A stretch of DNA of 64,000 nucleotides from Cytophagaceae bacterium (lineage in GTDB: Bacteria; Bacteroidota; Bacteroidia; Cytophagales; Flexibacteraceae): the NCBI GenBank assembly GCA_947458545.1, contig CANGYH010000007.1, positions 1 through 64,000 of the forward strand, given 5' to 3'. A program made the translations under genes and the position numbers. The notes below the pieces were generated by a model. That model was not told where the DNA came from, made no database searches, and saw only the letters and a program-made list of their open reading frames with translations. Below are positions 1-8,230 of the stretch, one piece after another (the first letter of the stretch is position 1; each line of letters starts with the position of its first letter).

Positions 1-2
1 AC

Positions 3-140
3 CCAAGATGGATCATCGAACGCACCCTGGCCTGGCTTGGAAACTTCCGCAGACTCTCCAAAGAATACGAGAAAACAGCCTCATCATCAGCCACTTTCAT
101 AACCCTGGCAGGCATCTGCCTCTCCCTCAATAAAATCTAA
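3..140 (+). pseudogene. IS5-family transposase, C-terminal end only (cut by window edge)
   Basis: The third forward frame from the window edge reads without interruption to a TAA and gives 45 residues, beginning PRWIIERTLAWLGNFRRLSK. The WIIERTLAWL and RRLSKEYE words are typical of the C-terminus of DDE transposases of IS5-type elements, which cut and paste the element carrying them. Only the tail is present, so whether the gene is intact upstream cannot be judged. The stop codon lies in the likely right terminal sequence of the element (about 126-150), part of which recurs near 45847. Family assignment is from motif memory. Confidence 0.8.
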
Positions 141-421
141 ACAGCTTCTCCTGACCGGGACCCACCCACGCAAGACCCCCGCGGTCTCCAGTCCGCTGAA
201 ACGGATTGCATTGGGTACGGTAGATGTTACAAGGGACCACTACGCCGTTGGGGGTAAACAAGGATAAGGCGTGTTCGCCCCAGGTTAGAAACCTGCGGCT
301 ACTGCTAAAGCGATGTCAAAATCCCAATGCACGCACAGCTATTGCGCGCATCATTTGTTTAGACGTATGACGGCTTACATTCTGGCAGACAAGCCCTTAA
401 ATTGCCCGCCTAAAACCGACT
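141..421. repeat. Intergenic gap with two dispersed hairpin repeats
   Basis: No gene is seen here. Bases 150-219 are a copy, partly degraded on one arm, of the repeat whose core is GCGGTCTGGAGACCGC next to GGGTGGGTCCCGGTC; further copies lie near 1670, 23586 and 45707. Bases 271-311 match a second repeat word set (CCCCAGGTTxxAAACCTG, then CTACTGCTAAAGCGA) found again near 1419, 23515 and 28957. The final 100 bases before the DUF4236 gene are AT-richer and may hold its promoter. Confidence 0.6.
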
Positions 422-757
422 ATGGGCTTCTATTTCCGCAAACGCATACGCTTGGGCAAGGGTGTCAGCCTCAACCTGGGCTCTCGGGGTATTTCTACCA
501 GTTTTGGGTTCAAAGGCTTTAGCCTGAACCTGGGCCGCAGGGGCGTGCGCACCACCACGTATTTGCCGGGCACGGGCTTGGGCTATACCAGCTACCAACG
601 CTACGGCAGCGGCTCTGGGCGGCCCTTTAGCTTGTGGCGGTTAATTAAACGGATAGGCTTTGTGTTTGGGGTGATGGTAATCTGGGCCCTACTGCTCGCC
701 GCCTGGAAGGGCACCGAGTGGCTGTACCAAACGGTGGTCGGGTGGTTTGGGGGGTAG
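422..757 (+). CDS. DUF4236 domain protein
   Basis: A 111-residue protein whose first 60 residues match the DUF4236 pattern: an opening MGFYFRKRIRLGKGVSLNLG followed by glycine-rich short strands (SRGISTSFGFKG, RRGVRTTTYLPGTGL). The domain is common in bacteria and its function is unknown. A hydrophobic segment at about residues 77-95 suggests a C-terminal membrane anchor. The gene stands alone between an IS remnant and a repeat block, so its neighbours say nothing about its job. The ATG start fits the conserved N-terminus of the family. Confidence 0.75.
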   Translation: MGFYFRKRIRLGKGVSLNLGSRGISTSFGFKGFSLNLGRRGVRTTTYLPGTGLGYTSYQRYGSGSGRPFSLWRLIKRIGFVFGVMVIWALLLAAWKGTEWLYQTVVGWFGG

Positions 758-838
758 GGTGTGAATGGATGGCCTAGGGTGCAGACATCAGGCCTTACGC
801 TAGCCGGGCTATACCAGCTTACCCCAGGCTGAAGCCGT

Positions 839-1500
839 CCACCGTTGCTACTGTAGGACAGGGCGCCAGACCTGTCCCCAATCTACTGTGCAAGGGCTTT
901 GCCCCCCTAATACTTTGCAAGGGCTTTGCCCTTGTCACGTGCTATGGCGAGGCTGCGCCTCGCGCATAGGCCAAGGCGGTAGGGATGGCGTAGGGGGCGG
1001 ATTGTAGCGCGGGCTGTAGCCCGCGACGCCCGGGTGTTCACCCCAGGCTACAGCCGAACGCCTTTTGTAGTGCGGGCTGCCAGCCCGCCTTGCGGATGAT
1101 GCCCAACGGCGGGGTACAAGGCCTGGATGCAGATATTTTCGATTATAGCTTTTGCCTTGATTTGCAAGGGTTTATAAGCGTTTTTGTCGGGAAATGTCAT
1201 GAGGTCTGTCGTGCTGTTGCTCCAGTCTGAAGACTGTGCTGCAAAGGGCGTCACAAGTCATCGCTCCCCTAATCGGGTCGCTAAAGACTTGCGACAGGTT
1301 GCTCGCCGTTGCGCTGGGTTTGCGATAGGGGGGGGATGCAGGGCTGGAGCCCTGCCAGCGAGGGTTACGAGGGCTGGAGCCCTCGAACAGCACACTGTGG
1401 TGAAGACAGAAGCGTTCGGCTTTAGCCGTCGCCAAAAGAGCAGACACTTATCAGTAGCCCCTGGCTTTAGCCTGGGGTGAACACGGCAAACGCCGGGCCA
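839..1500 (+). repeat. Composite hairpin repeat, copy 1 (about 0.65 kb)
   Basis: This non-coding block is a string of short hairpins with different sequences: GGACAGG..CCTGTCC, CAAGGGCTTTGCCCTTG, GAGGCTGCGCCTC, GCGGGCTGTAGCCCGC, GCGGGCTGCCAGCCCGC, CAGTCTGAAGACTG, AGGGCTGGAGCCCT and GGCTTTAGCC. From about 885 to 1500 it is collinear, in reverse complement, with 28957-29614, including non-hairpin text such as TCACAAGTCATCGCTCCCCT. The pair is therefore one long dispersed repeat with scattered changes. Open frames in it are judged spurious. Confidence 0.85.
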
Positions 1501-1789
1501 GCGTAATGCCGAACATTCGACCCATAAGCCATCCGCAGGCGGGCGGACACGCGGGTCCGCCCCTACATGACGTTGGTCGTTATGGCCGGTTTCAAACCGG
1601 CAACCTTGGGTTCGTCCCGGTTGCAAACCGGGACCAGATTTGGAGCCGTGATTGTGGTTTGTGCTACCCCAGGCCTTCCGTTTCAGCGGTCTGGAGACCG
1701 CGGGGGCCTTGCGTGGGTGGGTCCCGGTCAGAGACCGGGACCAGCAACATATTGAGACCGGGACCAGCTTTCAAGGGAAGTCCGAGCTT
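1501..1789. repeat. Further hairpin repeats downstream of sufC
   Basis: Continues the repeat-rich gap after sufC, which is read on the minus strand. Bases 1540-1568 hold GGCGGAC..GTCCGCC followed by CCTACAT, repeated at 59531-59559. Near 1590-1650 are CCGGTTTCAAACCGG and CCCGGTTGCAAACCGGG. Bases 1670-1745 are a copy of the GCGGTCTGGAGACCGC / GGTCCCGGTC repeat, inverted relative to the copy at 150-219. No gene is supported here. Transcripts leaving sufC would run into these hairpins, so a termination role is possible. Confidence 0.75.
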
Positions 1790-2542
1790 CTACTCGCTCA
1801 AGAATGCGTAGCCGTTCTCTTCTAGCTCTAGGGCGAGCTCTTTGCCGCCGGAGCGGACGATGCGGCCGCCGGCCAGAACGTGCACGAAGTCGGGCACGAT
1901 ATAGTCTAGCAGCCGCTGGTAGTGCGTGATGACCAGGAAGGCGTTGTCTTGGCTGCGGAGCTTGTTTACGCCCGATGCTACGATGCGGAGGGCATCAATG
2001 TCTAGGCCAGAGTCGGTTTCGTCTAGGATGCCGAGGGTGGGCTCTAGCATGGCCATTTGGAAGACCTCGTTGCGCTTCTTCTCTCCGCCCGAGAAGCCCT
2101 CGTTGAGGGAGCGGTTGAGCAGGGCCTGGTCCATCTCTACGACGGCCATGCGCTCCTTCATAAGCTTTAGGAACGATACCGCATCGAGGGCCTCTTGGCC
2201 ACGGTGCAGACGCACCTGGTTGACGGCCGTCTTGAGGAAGTTGACCGTAGATACACCCGGGATCTCTACCGGATACTGGAAGGCCAGAAAGACACCCTCG
2301 CGGGCGCGGTCTTCGGGGGCCATCTCCAGCAGGTCTTTGCCCTGGAACTGCACGCTGCCGCCGGTTACCTCGTACTGCTCGCGGCCGCTGAGCACGGCGG
2401 CCAGGGTGCTTTTGCCCGCGCCGTTGGGCCCCATGATGGCATGCACCTCGCCGGGGCGGATGTCCAGGCTCAGGCCTTTGAGGATGTCTTTGCCCTCGAT
2501 GCGGGCGTGCAGGTCTTGGATGGAAAGCAGTGGGGTAGCCAT
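1790..2542 (-). CDS. sufC: Fe-S cluster assembly ATPase SufC
   Basis: A 250-residue ABC-type ATPase of the usual SufC length. Walker A is GPNGAGKST at residues 38-46. The signature region reads LNEGFSGGEKKRNE and is followed by the SufC-typical GILDETDSGLD Walker B. In the family SufC powers the SufBCD scaffold that builds and transfers iron-sulfur clusters in the cytoplasm. Its usual partners sufB and sufD are not beside it: downstream is a repeat block and upstream a divergent desaturase gene. A TACCTTTG -7-like element lies at 2572-2579 on the minus strand, about 30 nt before the start. Confidence 0.95.
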   Translation of the reverse strand: MATPLLSIQDLHARIEGKDILKGLSLDIRPGEVHAIMGPNGAGKSTLAAVLSGREQYEVTGGSVQFQGKDLLEMAPEDRAREGVFLAFQYPVEIPGVSTVNFLKTAVNQVRLHRGQEALDAVSFLKLMKERMAVVEMDQALLNRSLNEGFSGGEKKRNEVFQMAMLEPTLGILDETDSGLDIDALRIVASGVNKLRSQDNAFLVITHYQRLLDYIVPDFVHVLAGGRIVRSGGKELALELEENGYAFLSE

Positions 2543-2580
2543 ACGTTCTAGTTTGCCGGGGAACGGGAGTGCAAAGGTAC

Positions 2581-2616
2581 GGGGAAGTTGAAAGTTGAGA
2601 GTTGAAAGTTCAGAGA
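2581..2616. repeat. Low-complexity AGTTGAAAGTTGAG repeat
   Basis: A short string of AGTTGAAAGTTGAGAGTTGAA units just upstream of sufC. The same kind of string recurs at 40613-40653 upstream of a thioesterase gene, and AT-richer relatives occur at 11846, 20841, 20889 and 56170. It is not coding. Confidence 0.7.
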
Positions 2617-2738
2617 TGGCCCTGCGGGTTGGGCGGGCCAGCAGCTTTGCTTAGTGCCTGGGCTGACTTTCGTCATTGCAGTTTGGTGGGGGTTGGCGGC
2701 AGCTTTGCCCACCCGTCCTGCTACTCCTGGCGGGGGCA

Positions 2739-3488
2739 ATGATGCCCATCTTACTCTTTTTTGCGGCCCACTGGTACCTGTCGCTCTTTACGCAGACGTT
2801 TTTTCTGCACCGCTATGCGGCCCACCACATGTTCACCATGAGCCCCGCCTGGGAGAAATTCTTCTATGTGCTGACGTACCTCTTCCAGGGCTCCAGCTTT
2901 TTGAGCCCTAAGGCGTACGGCATCATGCACCGGCTGCACCACGCCTATGCCGACACCGAGCGGGATCCGCACTCGCCCAAGTACAGCGCCAACCTGGCCG
3001 ATATGATGTGGAAGACCAAAAACATCTACAACGACATCCTAAGCGACCGCCTGCCCCTGGAGGCCAAGTTCAAAAAGGGCGTGCCCGACTGGAAGCCCAT
3101 CGAATGGCTGGGAGACCGATGGTTGAGCCGGCTGGCCTGGGGTGTGGGCTACTCGCTGTTTTACATCTACTTTGCCACGGCCTGGTGGCAGTTTTTGCTG
3201 CTGCCCATTCACTACCTGATGGGGCCGGTGCACGGGGCCATCATCAACTGGTTTGCCCATAAGTGGGGCTACATCAACTTTAAGGTAAACGACACGGCCA
3301 AAAACCTGCTGCCGGTAGACTTTCTGATGTTTGGCGAGGCCTACCACAACAACCACCACAAGCTGGGCGGCCGGGCCAACTTCGGGGTAAAGTGGTGGGA
3401 ATTTGATCCGGCCTATCCGATTATCCTGTTGCTTAATGCGGTAGGGGTCATTAAACTGAAGCGCAACAACGACTTGAACTACATGTAG
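2739..3488 (+). CDS. Acyl-CoA / fatty acid desaturase, membrane di-iron
   Basis: Membrane fatty-acid desaturase that inserts a double bond into acyl chains using two irons and oxygen. The three histidine clusters are visible: HRYAAH, HRLHH and HNNHH. Hydrophobic stretches flank them, including the N-terminal one (LLFFAAHWYLSLFTQTFF). The open frame extends upstream to a non-ATG codon at 2676, but that extension is unlike the family. I choose the first of two adjacent ATGs at 2739, giving 249 residues, close to relatives that begin just before the HWYLSLF word. It is transcribed away from sufC. Substrate position is unknown. Confidence 0.85.
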   Translation: MMPILLFFAAHWYLSLFTQTFFLHRYAAHHMFTMSPAWEKFFYVLTYLFQGSSFLSPKAYGIMHRLHHAYADTERDPHSPKYSANLADMMWKTKNIYNDILSDRLPLEAKFKKGVPDWKPIEWLGDRWLSRLAWGVGYSLFYIYFATAWWQFLLLPIHYLMGPVHGAIINWFAHKWGYINFKVNDTAKNLLPVDFLMFGEAYHNNHHKLGGRANFGVKWWEFDPAYPIILLLNAVGVIKLKRNNDLNYM

Positions 3489-3538
3489 CGCCACGCCAGG
3501 CGTACCAATGCCGTCTCTGTGTGCGTTATTAGCGGCAG

Positions 3539-4183
3539 ATGAAAGGCATTTGGATAGCGCTGATAGGCTTGGCCTGCGCTCCTTTGGCCACGCTGGCCCA
3601 GACGGTAGGCCTGGCCAGTGGCCCAGACAGCACCTACCGCCTGCGCGTGCGCCGCGTGGCAGACACCGTGGTGGCCCATATCCGCTGGGCCCGCAACGAG
3701 CGCGACCGGGCAGACCTGGCCCTCGACGTGCTAGACATGAGCGGAGATGTGGTGCGCACCTACCGCCAGCGCCTCAAACTGGCTCCGAATACAGACGCGC
3801 AGGCCCGGTTCGTGCTCAACCCGGCGCAAGACCTCGGGCTGGATTCGGCCACGTTTTACTACGCCATCACCAGCAACCTAAGCTGCAACTGCGAAGATCA
3901 GAGCGCCATCGTGCTGCCCGCCCATCCTGACAGCTATGCCTGGCCAGAGCCCGGGCTGGAGGTCTCTATAAAGCCCTTTCGCAATAAGACTTATGTGGTG
4001 TTGCGCACGGCCAACGTAGCCACCAACGTCCGGCTGACATTACCCTCGGGCCATCCCCGTTGGCGGCTGGCCGACAACGGCCTAGACCTGCTCCCTGGCC
4101 AGGAGGCAGAGGTGGAGATTCTTGGCATGGCCCCTGGCGAGCCGCTCAAACCGGCCGACATCGGGGTGGAGTGGCGCAAATAG
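3539..4183 (+). CDS. Secreted protein of unknown function
   Basis: A 214-residue protein with a clear signal peptide (MKGIWIALIGLACAPLATLAQ). The C-terminal half (about residues 135-214) contains NKTYVVLRTANVATNVRLTL followed by DLLPGQEAEVEI. This resembles the C-terminal Ig-like beta-sandwich of glycoside hydrolase family 2 enzymes such as beta-mannosidases, but no catalytic domain is present. It follows the desaturase by 50 nt on the same strand and converges on a Uma2 gene. It could be a stand-alone binding or structural domain; I do not assign a function. Confidence 0.7.
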   Translation: MKGIWIALIGLACAPLATLAQTVGLASGPDSTYRLRVRRVADTVVAHIRWARNERDRADLALDVLDMSGDVVRTYRQRLKLAPNTDAQARFVLNPAQDLGLDSATFYYAITSNLSCNCEDQSAIVLPAHPDSYAWPEPGLEVSIKPFRNKTYVVLRTANVATNVRLTLPSGHPRWRLADNGLDLLPGQEAEVEILGMAPGEPLKPADIGVEWRK

Positions 4184-4192
4184 CGGCTAAGG

Positions 4193-4801
4193 CTATACCG
4201 TATAGTCTGGCTCGCCGAATAGCTCGTTGTAGGTAATGGAAACGCCGGGTACAGAAGAAAGCTCCCAGCTCTGGCCGTGCAGGCCCAGCACCTCGGGCTC
4301 GCCGTAGTGGCCGTCTGGGCCGAGCCGATAGACTTCTACGACTTTGTCGCCTGGATGCAGGATGGTGTACTCAGGCACGCCGGCCTCGGCGTATAGCTGC
4401 TTTTTGGTGACGGTATCGAGCTTAAAACTGCCGGGGCTGACAATCTCGCAGACCCAGTCTGGCGGGCCTTGGTAGCCGCGCTCGTCTAGCTTGGCCGCAT
4501 CGCAGACGATGAGGATATCTGGCTGTACGATGGTAGGCCGCTGGCTGTCCTTGCCCACCAGATAGACATCGAATGGCGCATCGAATACCTGGCAGGGGCT
4601 GCTGGCCGCAATGCGGGTATAGAGGGCACGCTGCAACTTAGACGATAGTTGTGCGTGAGAAGTCCGCGGTGCGGGCGACATGCGCACCACTTTGCCCCGT
4701 ATCAACTGTACCAACTCATCAAACTGCCAAGAGAGGTAGTCTGCCACGGTGTAGGTGGCGTTGAGGTCTAGCTGCGATATGTCTGTGATGGGGGTGCGCA
4801 T
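4193..4801 (-). CDS. Uma2 family endonuclease-like protein (DUF820)
   Basis: A 202-residue member of the Uma2/DUF820 group, which has a PD-(D/E)xK-type nuclease fold. The conserved track is PDILIVCD, then PDWVCEIVSPGS, then KKQLYAEAGVPEYTIL. The acidic and lysine positions expected of the fold are all there, although the usual EYW is EYT. Members are abundant in cyanobacteria and some Bacteroidota. Their role is unsettled; many accompany mobile or hypervariable regions. The gene stops 9 nt from the end of the convergent secreted-protein gene and has no obvious partner. Confidence 0.8.
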   Translation of the reverse strand: MRTPITDISQLDLNATYTVADYLSWQFDELVQLIRGKVVRMSPAPRTSHAQLSSKLQRALYTRIAASSPCQVFDAPFDVYLVGKDSQRPTIVQPDILIVCDAAKLDERGYQGPPDWVCEIVSPGSFKLDTVTKKQLYAEAGVPEYTILHPGDKVVEVYRLGPDGHYGEPEVLGLHGQSWELSSVPGVSITYNELFGEPDYTV

Positions 4802-4828
4802 GGGCCTGCGTGCAACTGAATTATTTTA

Positions 4829-6511
4829 TTACGAACGCCGCACCGGCTTGGCCGCAGGTTTGGTGCCGGGCAGGGGCTTGCGGGGGATGGGCTCGTCTCG
4901 CATGGCGGTGAGGTACACCATGGCAGCCATGATGGTGGCGGCCTGCTTCATGTCTTCCGTCGGGGCGCGGTCGTACACGTCTTGGGTGCTGTGGTGGGTG
5001 CGGGTAAAGTACTCCAGGTCGTCTTGGATGAACTGAAAGCCCGGCAGGCCCACTTCGTCGAAGCTGAGGTGGTCTGTACCGCCTGTATTGTCTGCCGTGA
5101 TGGTGCTGGCACCCAGGTCTTTAAACATGTGCAGCCAGGGGCGGAACACGGCCCGGGCGGCCTCGTTGCCCTGCAGGTAGATGCCTCGGATTTTGCCCGC
5201 GCCATTGTCCAGGTTGTAGTAGGCCGAGAGCTTGGCATGGTCAGGCTTGGTAACTACACGGCCCACCGTACCCGCTGGGGCACCGGCCGGGACGGGCAGG
5301 CGCTCGCCCAGGTGCTGCTTCACATACGCCTCTGAGCCGTAGAGGCCTTGCTCTTCGCCAGACCAAAGGGCTACGCGGATGGTGCGGCGGGGCTGCAGGC
5401 CAGCGGCTTTCAGGATGCGCATAGCCTCCATGCAGACGGCTACGCCGGCGGCGTTGTCAGTAGCGCCGGTGCCGCCGTGCCAGCTATCGAGGTGGCCGCC
5501 GAGCATCACGACTTCGTCTTTCTTGTCGGTGCCGGGCAGCTCTGCCAGGGTGTTGTAGGCGTTCAGGTCTTGGTCATGAAACTCGGCCTGCAGACGTAGG
5601 CTCACCGTCACGCGCTCGCCTTGGTCTAGCATGCGGGCCAGGCGGTTGTAGGTCTCGATGCCGACGGCGGCCTGGGGTACAATGGTGGGGGCAGACTTGT
5701 CCCAGGGCTTTACGCCCGAGCGCCACATGGCCTCCATGTTGGTGGTATCCAGCGTGGTGGCTACGGAGGCTTGCTGCACAAAGATGTTGCCGCCGTCTCC
5801 GGCCCGGCTGGGGTCTAAGATGAAAGCCACGCCCTCTTGCTGGTAGAAGGTGGCACGGGTGGCGGCCAACATCAGGCTGCGGCGGCGTTGGCGCTGGCGC
5901 TCTTGGGCCTCGGGAGTTTGGGCACCGGGCACCACGGGCTTGTCTTCAGGCCCGGGGCTATCGGCCATGCGGAGCAGGTCTTTCTCGGTCAAGCGGGTAG
6001 CCTCGGGCTCGAAGTGGGGCTTCACCTCGCGGATGGGGCCGCTGAGCACCACTTTGCCCCGCAGCTTGCCGCGGAACTTCTCTAGCTCTGCCACAGACTG
6101 GGCATTGACCCACACCACCTCGGCATCTTTTACCTCTGTATTCGGAGACCAGGCCTTGGGGAATGCCTCTAGCGGGCGCACCTGGGGCGTGGTCATGCTG
6201 GCCTCAAAGCCTCTGAGTGTCCAGCCGCGGCCGAAGGGCCCCCAGGCCTCTAGGCGGGCGTTTTGGCAGCCGATGCGGGTCAGCTCGTCGCGCGTCCACT
6301 CGTTGGCGCGGCGCAGGGCGGGTGTGCCCGTCAGGCGGGGCCCGATGACGTCGGTCAGGTAGCTCAAGGTGCGCATCACCTGGCTGCGGTTGAGGCCCTC
6401 GTCTCGGATTTTGGCCACGGCATCGGCCTGGCTGGGTGTTTGTGCCTGGGTAGAGAGTGCCGAGCCCAGCAACAGGGCAGCGGCCAAGTGTGTGTAGCGG
6501 GTGAAAGACAT
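4829..6511 (-). CDS. Secreted M28-family metallopeptidase
   Basis: A 560-residue exported aminopeptidase/carboxypeptidase-type enzyme. An N-terminal signal peptide ends near STQAQ. A protease-associated-like middle region is followed by the zinc site: GGHLDSWHGGTGATDN (first His and bridging Asp), SGEEQGLYGS (catalytic and metal Glu), then NTGGTDHLSF near the C-terminus. Such enzymes remove residues from peptides outside the inner membrane. The C-terminus is short, lysine- and proline-rich, and has no T9SS sorting domain. It is separated by only 33 nt from the AT-rich gene upstream, on the same strand. Confidence 0.88.
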   Translation of the reverse strand: MSFTRYTHLAAALLLGSALSTQAQTPSQADAVAKIRDEGLNRSQVMRTLSYLTDVIGPRLTGTPALRRANEWTRDELTRIGCQNARLEAWGPFGRGWTLRGFEASMTTPQVRPLEAFPKAWSPNTEVKDAEVVWVNAQSVAELEKFRGKLRGKVVLSGPIREVKPHFEPEATRLTEKDLLRMADSPGPEDKPVVPGAQTPEAQERQRQRRRSLMLAATRATFYQQEGVAFILDPSRAGDGGNIFVQQASVATTLDTTNMEAMWRSGVKPWDKSAPTIVPQAAVGIETYNRLARMLDQGERVTVSLRLQAEFHDQDLNAYNTLAELPGTDKKDEVVMLGGHLDSWHGGTGATDNAAGVAVCMEAMRILKAAGLQPRRTIRVALWSGEEQGLYGSEAYVKQHLGERLPVPAGAPAGTVGRVVTKPDHAKLSAYYNLDNGAGKIRGIYLQGNEAARAVFRPWLHMFKDLGASTITADNTGGTDHLSFDEVGLPGFQFIQDDLEYFTRTHHSTQDVYDRAPTEDMKQAATIMAAMVYLTAMRDEPIPRKPLPGTKPAAKPVRRS

Positions 6512-6544
6512 ACGGTGCTAAGTTAAGGCAGGCTTATGGCAGGT

Positions 6545-7360
6545 TTAATACTTCATGTAAGTAACATTAATATTGAGCACCGTGCGGTAGTCAATGATGC
6601 AGTAATAGCCCGGAATGTCGTAAAATCTACTGTCCATACTTATTTTCTGTAGCCATTTTGTAAGGAGATGGGGGTCAGCTTCAACAATGCGTCTTCTAGT
6701 ACCTACCAAAATAATTCTATCTAAAGAACCATCTCGTTTTAAGTAGAACTCTGCCAGAGAGCCCGAGTAAATGTAGCATTCATTGCCGAGTTCAACTAAT
6801 AAATCCAGCCTGATAAAGTCAAAAGCTTCAGGCGCTAAGGTGTTTCCCCGGTAGAGCTCTAGAGGCAATGCTTCCAGCCAATCGCTGTAAGGACCTAAAA
6901 ATGGATGTTCAGATAATTGAGGATGATTTGCTACGTATGATTTTGCTATGAACGCAGCTACTGTTCCAACATAGCTCAGAATCCCTAGATAGGTGGAAAA
7001 CAACAGAATTTGCCAGCCAAACCTAGGCCAAATCAACAGTGGTTCATGCACTAGGCTAAGCGAATTTTCAAGATCGGCAATAATTTCTAAATTAGGCTTA
7101 ATAGCGATTGATACTTTGGAAAAAACTGGCCAGGCAAACTCAGCTACTGATAAAACCCAGCTTAACGTATGTAACGAGCAAAAACCGAATACATGAAGTA
7201 GAAATGCAGGGATTATGGCTGAAAGGATTTCCTCCGTTAAAGGTAGAAAAACGGTTTTCCTTGCGTACCTCGTACTAAAGTAGCTTAGCTTAAATGCTAG
7301 GCCCGGTGTAATTAGCAGAAAGAGTAGAATGGTAGAAACTGCCAGGTTCATGACTGGCAA
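6545..7360 (-). CDS. Membrane protein of unknown function, AT-rich
   Basis: A 271-residue protein I do not recognise with confidence; the layout resembles DUF6338-type proteins. Three hydrophobic segments are visible (about residues 5-22, 45-68 and 110-135), followed by a soluble C-terminal half rich in Tyr and Asp with GSLAEFYLKRDGSLDRIIL. Codon usage and base composition are clearly AT-richer than the flanks, as in the next gene upstream, which ends 6 nt before this start. The pair looks co-transcribed and acquired together. Confidence 0.65.
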   Translation of the reverse strand: MPVMNLAVSTILLFLLITPGLAFKLSYFSTRYARKTVFLPLTEEILSAIIPAFLLHVFGFCSLHTLSWVLSVAEFAWPVFSKVSIAIKPNLEIIADLENSLSLVHEPLLIWPRFGWQILLFSTYLGILSYVGTVAAFIAKSYVANHPQLSEHPFLGPYSDWLEALPLELYRGNTLAPEAFDFIRLDLLVELGNECYIYSGSLAEFYLKRDGSLDRIILVGTRRRIVEADPHLLTKWLQKISMDSRFYDIPGYYCIIDYRTVLNINVTYMKY

Positions 7361-7366
7361 TTTAGG

Positions 7367-7654
7367 CTACTTCTCCTTCTTGTCCATAGTGGCCTGAGTA
7401 ACTGTAAATTGACGACCATTTACTGTAATACTCTTAGGCTCTCCTGTCTTCGAGGCTTCTATGCCTGCCGACACTAACGCGCGCGCTGTGGCGGGATCAC
7501 GCATGTCCTTGCGCGCTTTACTGCTCATATAGGCTCTCATGTTGAGGGAAAGATTGGTGAAGTGGATGTGCTTAACGAGTAAAGTTCTTTCTTCTTTAGA
7601 AAGTTTGCAAAGGTTGTACCAAACATAACATCCTGCATGTTGCTTGTACGACAA
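7367..7654 (-). CDS. Small AT-rich protein of unknown function
   Basis: The longest frame gives 95 residues, but the first 40 or so look poorly protein-like. An internal ATG (MSSKARKDMRDPATARALVS) gives a more convincing start and about 53 residues ending in TQATMDKKEK. The C-terminal part (PKSITVNGRQFTVTQ) could be one small beta unit. It lies 6 nt upstream of the membrane-protein gene and shares its AT-rich composition, so the two probably form one imported unit. The function is unknown and the start uncertain. Confidence 0.5.
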   Translation of the reverse strand: MSYKQHAGCYVWYNLCKLSKEERTLLVKHIHFTNLSLNMRAYMSSKARKDMRDPATARALVSAGIEASKTGEPKSITVNGRQFTVTQATMDKKEK

Positions 7655-7807
7655 TGTGCCAAAAAAACGTTACATCAATTGATTATCAATCTCTTAGTCG
7701 ATAAAATTGTCCCACCTATAGTACTGTATAGTAATGGTTAAAAGATGTTGGCCCCAACATGATTCCTCAAGTGAGTGTCCTCACTAAGTGAACTCTACCT
7801 TTGCCCC

Positions 7808-8221
7808 ATGGCTTGCTGGCTCATCAAATCAGAACCGGATGTGTACCCCCTGGCCCAACTGGAGGCCGAGGGCCAAACCGCCTGGACGGGCGTGCGCAAC
7901 CCAACGGCCCGCATCAACCTGCGGGCTATGCAGGTGGGCGACGACCTGCTCTACTACCACAGCAACCTGGGCAAGGCCATCGTAGGCATGGCTACGGTGG
8001 TACGCACCGCCTACCCAGACCCTACCGACGAAACGGGGCAGTGGGTCTGCGTGGATGTTGCTTACCGGGCTACCTTTCCCCAGCCGATTACCTTGACGGC
8101 AGTAAAGGCTGACCACGTCTTGCAAGGCATGGAGCTGGTGCGCCAGAGCCGCTTGTCGGTATGCCCCGTGCGCCAGCCCGAGCTAGACCGTGTGCTGGCC
8201 CTGAGTGCGTGGCAAGGCTAA
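7808..8221 (+). CDS. EVE domain-containing protein (YTH/PUA-like fold)
   Basis: A 137-residue protein starting MACWLIKSEPDVYPLAQLEA, the hallmark opening of the EVE family (thymocyte nuclear protein 1-like). Then come WTGVRNPTARINLRAM and GDDLLYYHSN, which line the aromatic pocket of this fold. EVE domains are thought to bind modified bases in DNA or RNA and are sometimes found near modification-dependent restriction genes. An upstream in-frame start at 7775 exists, but the family begins at the ATG used here. Neighbours give no functional hint. Confidence 0.88.
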   Translation: MACWLIKSEPDVYPLAQLEAEGQTAWTGVRNPTARINLRAMQVGDDLLYYHSNLGKAIVGMATVVRTAYPDPTDETGQWVCVDVAYRATFPQPITLTAVKADHVLQGMELVRQSRLSVCPVRQPELDRVLALSAWQG

Positions 8222-8230
8222 TCGTTACCC

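Noticed and set aside
1048-1811. Several open frames of 60-120 codons on both strands
   Set aside because: They run through the hairpin repeat block, have skewed Arg/Pro/Gly composition, and change frame between the two repeat copies.
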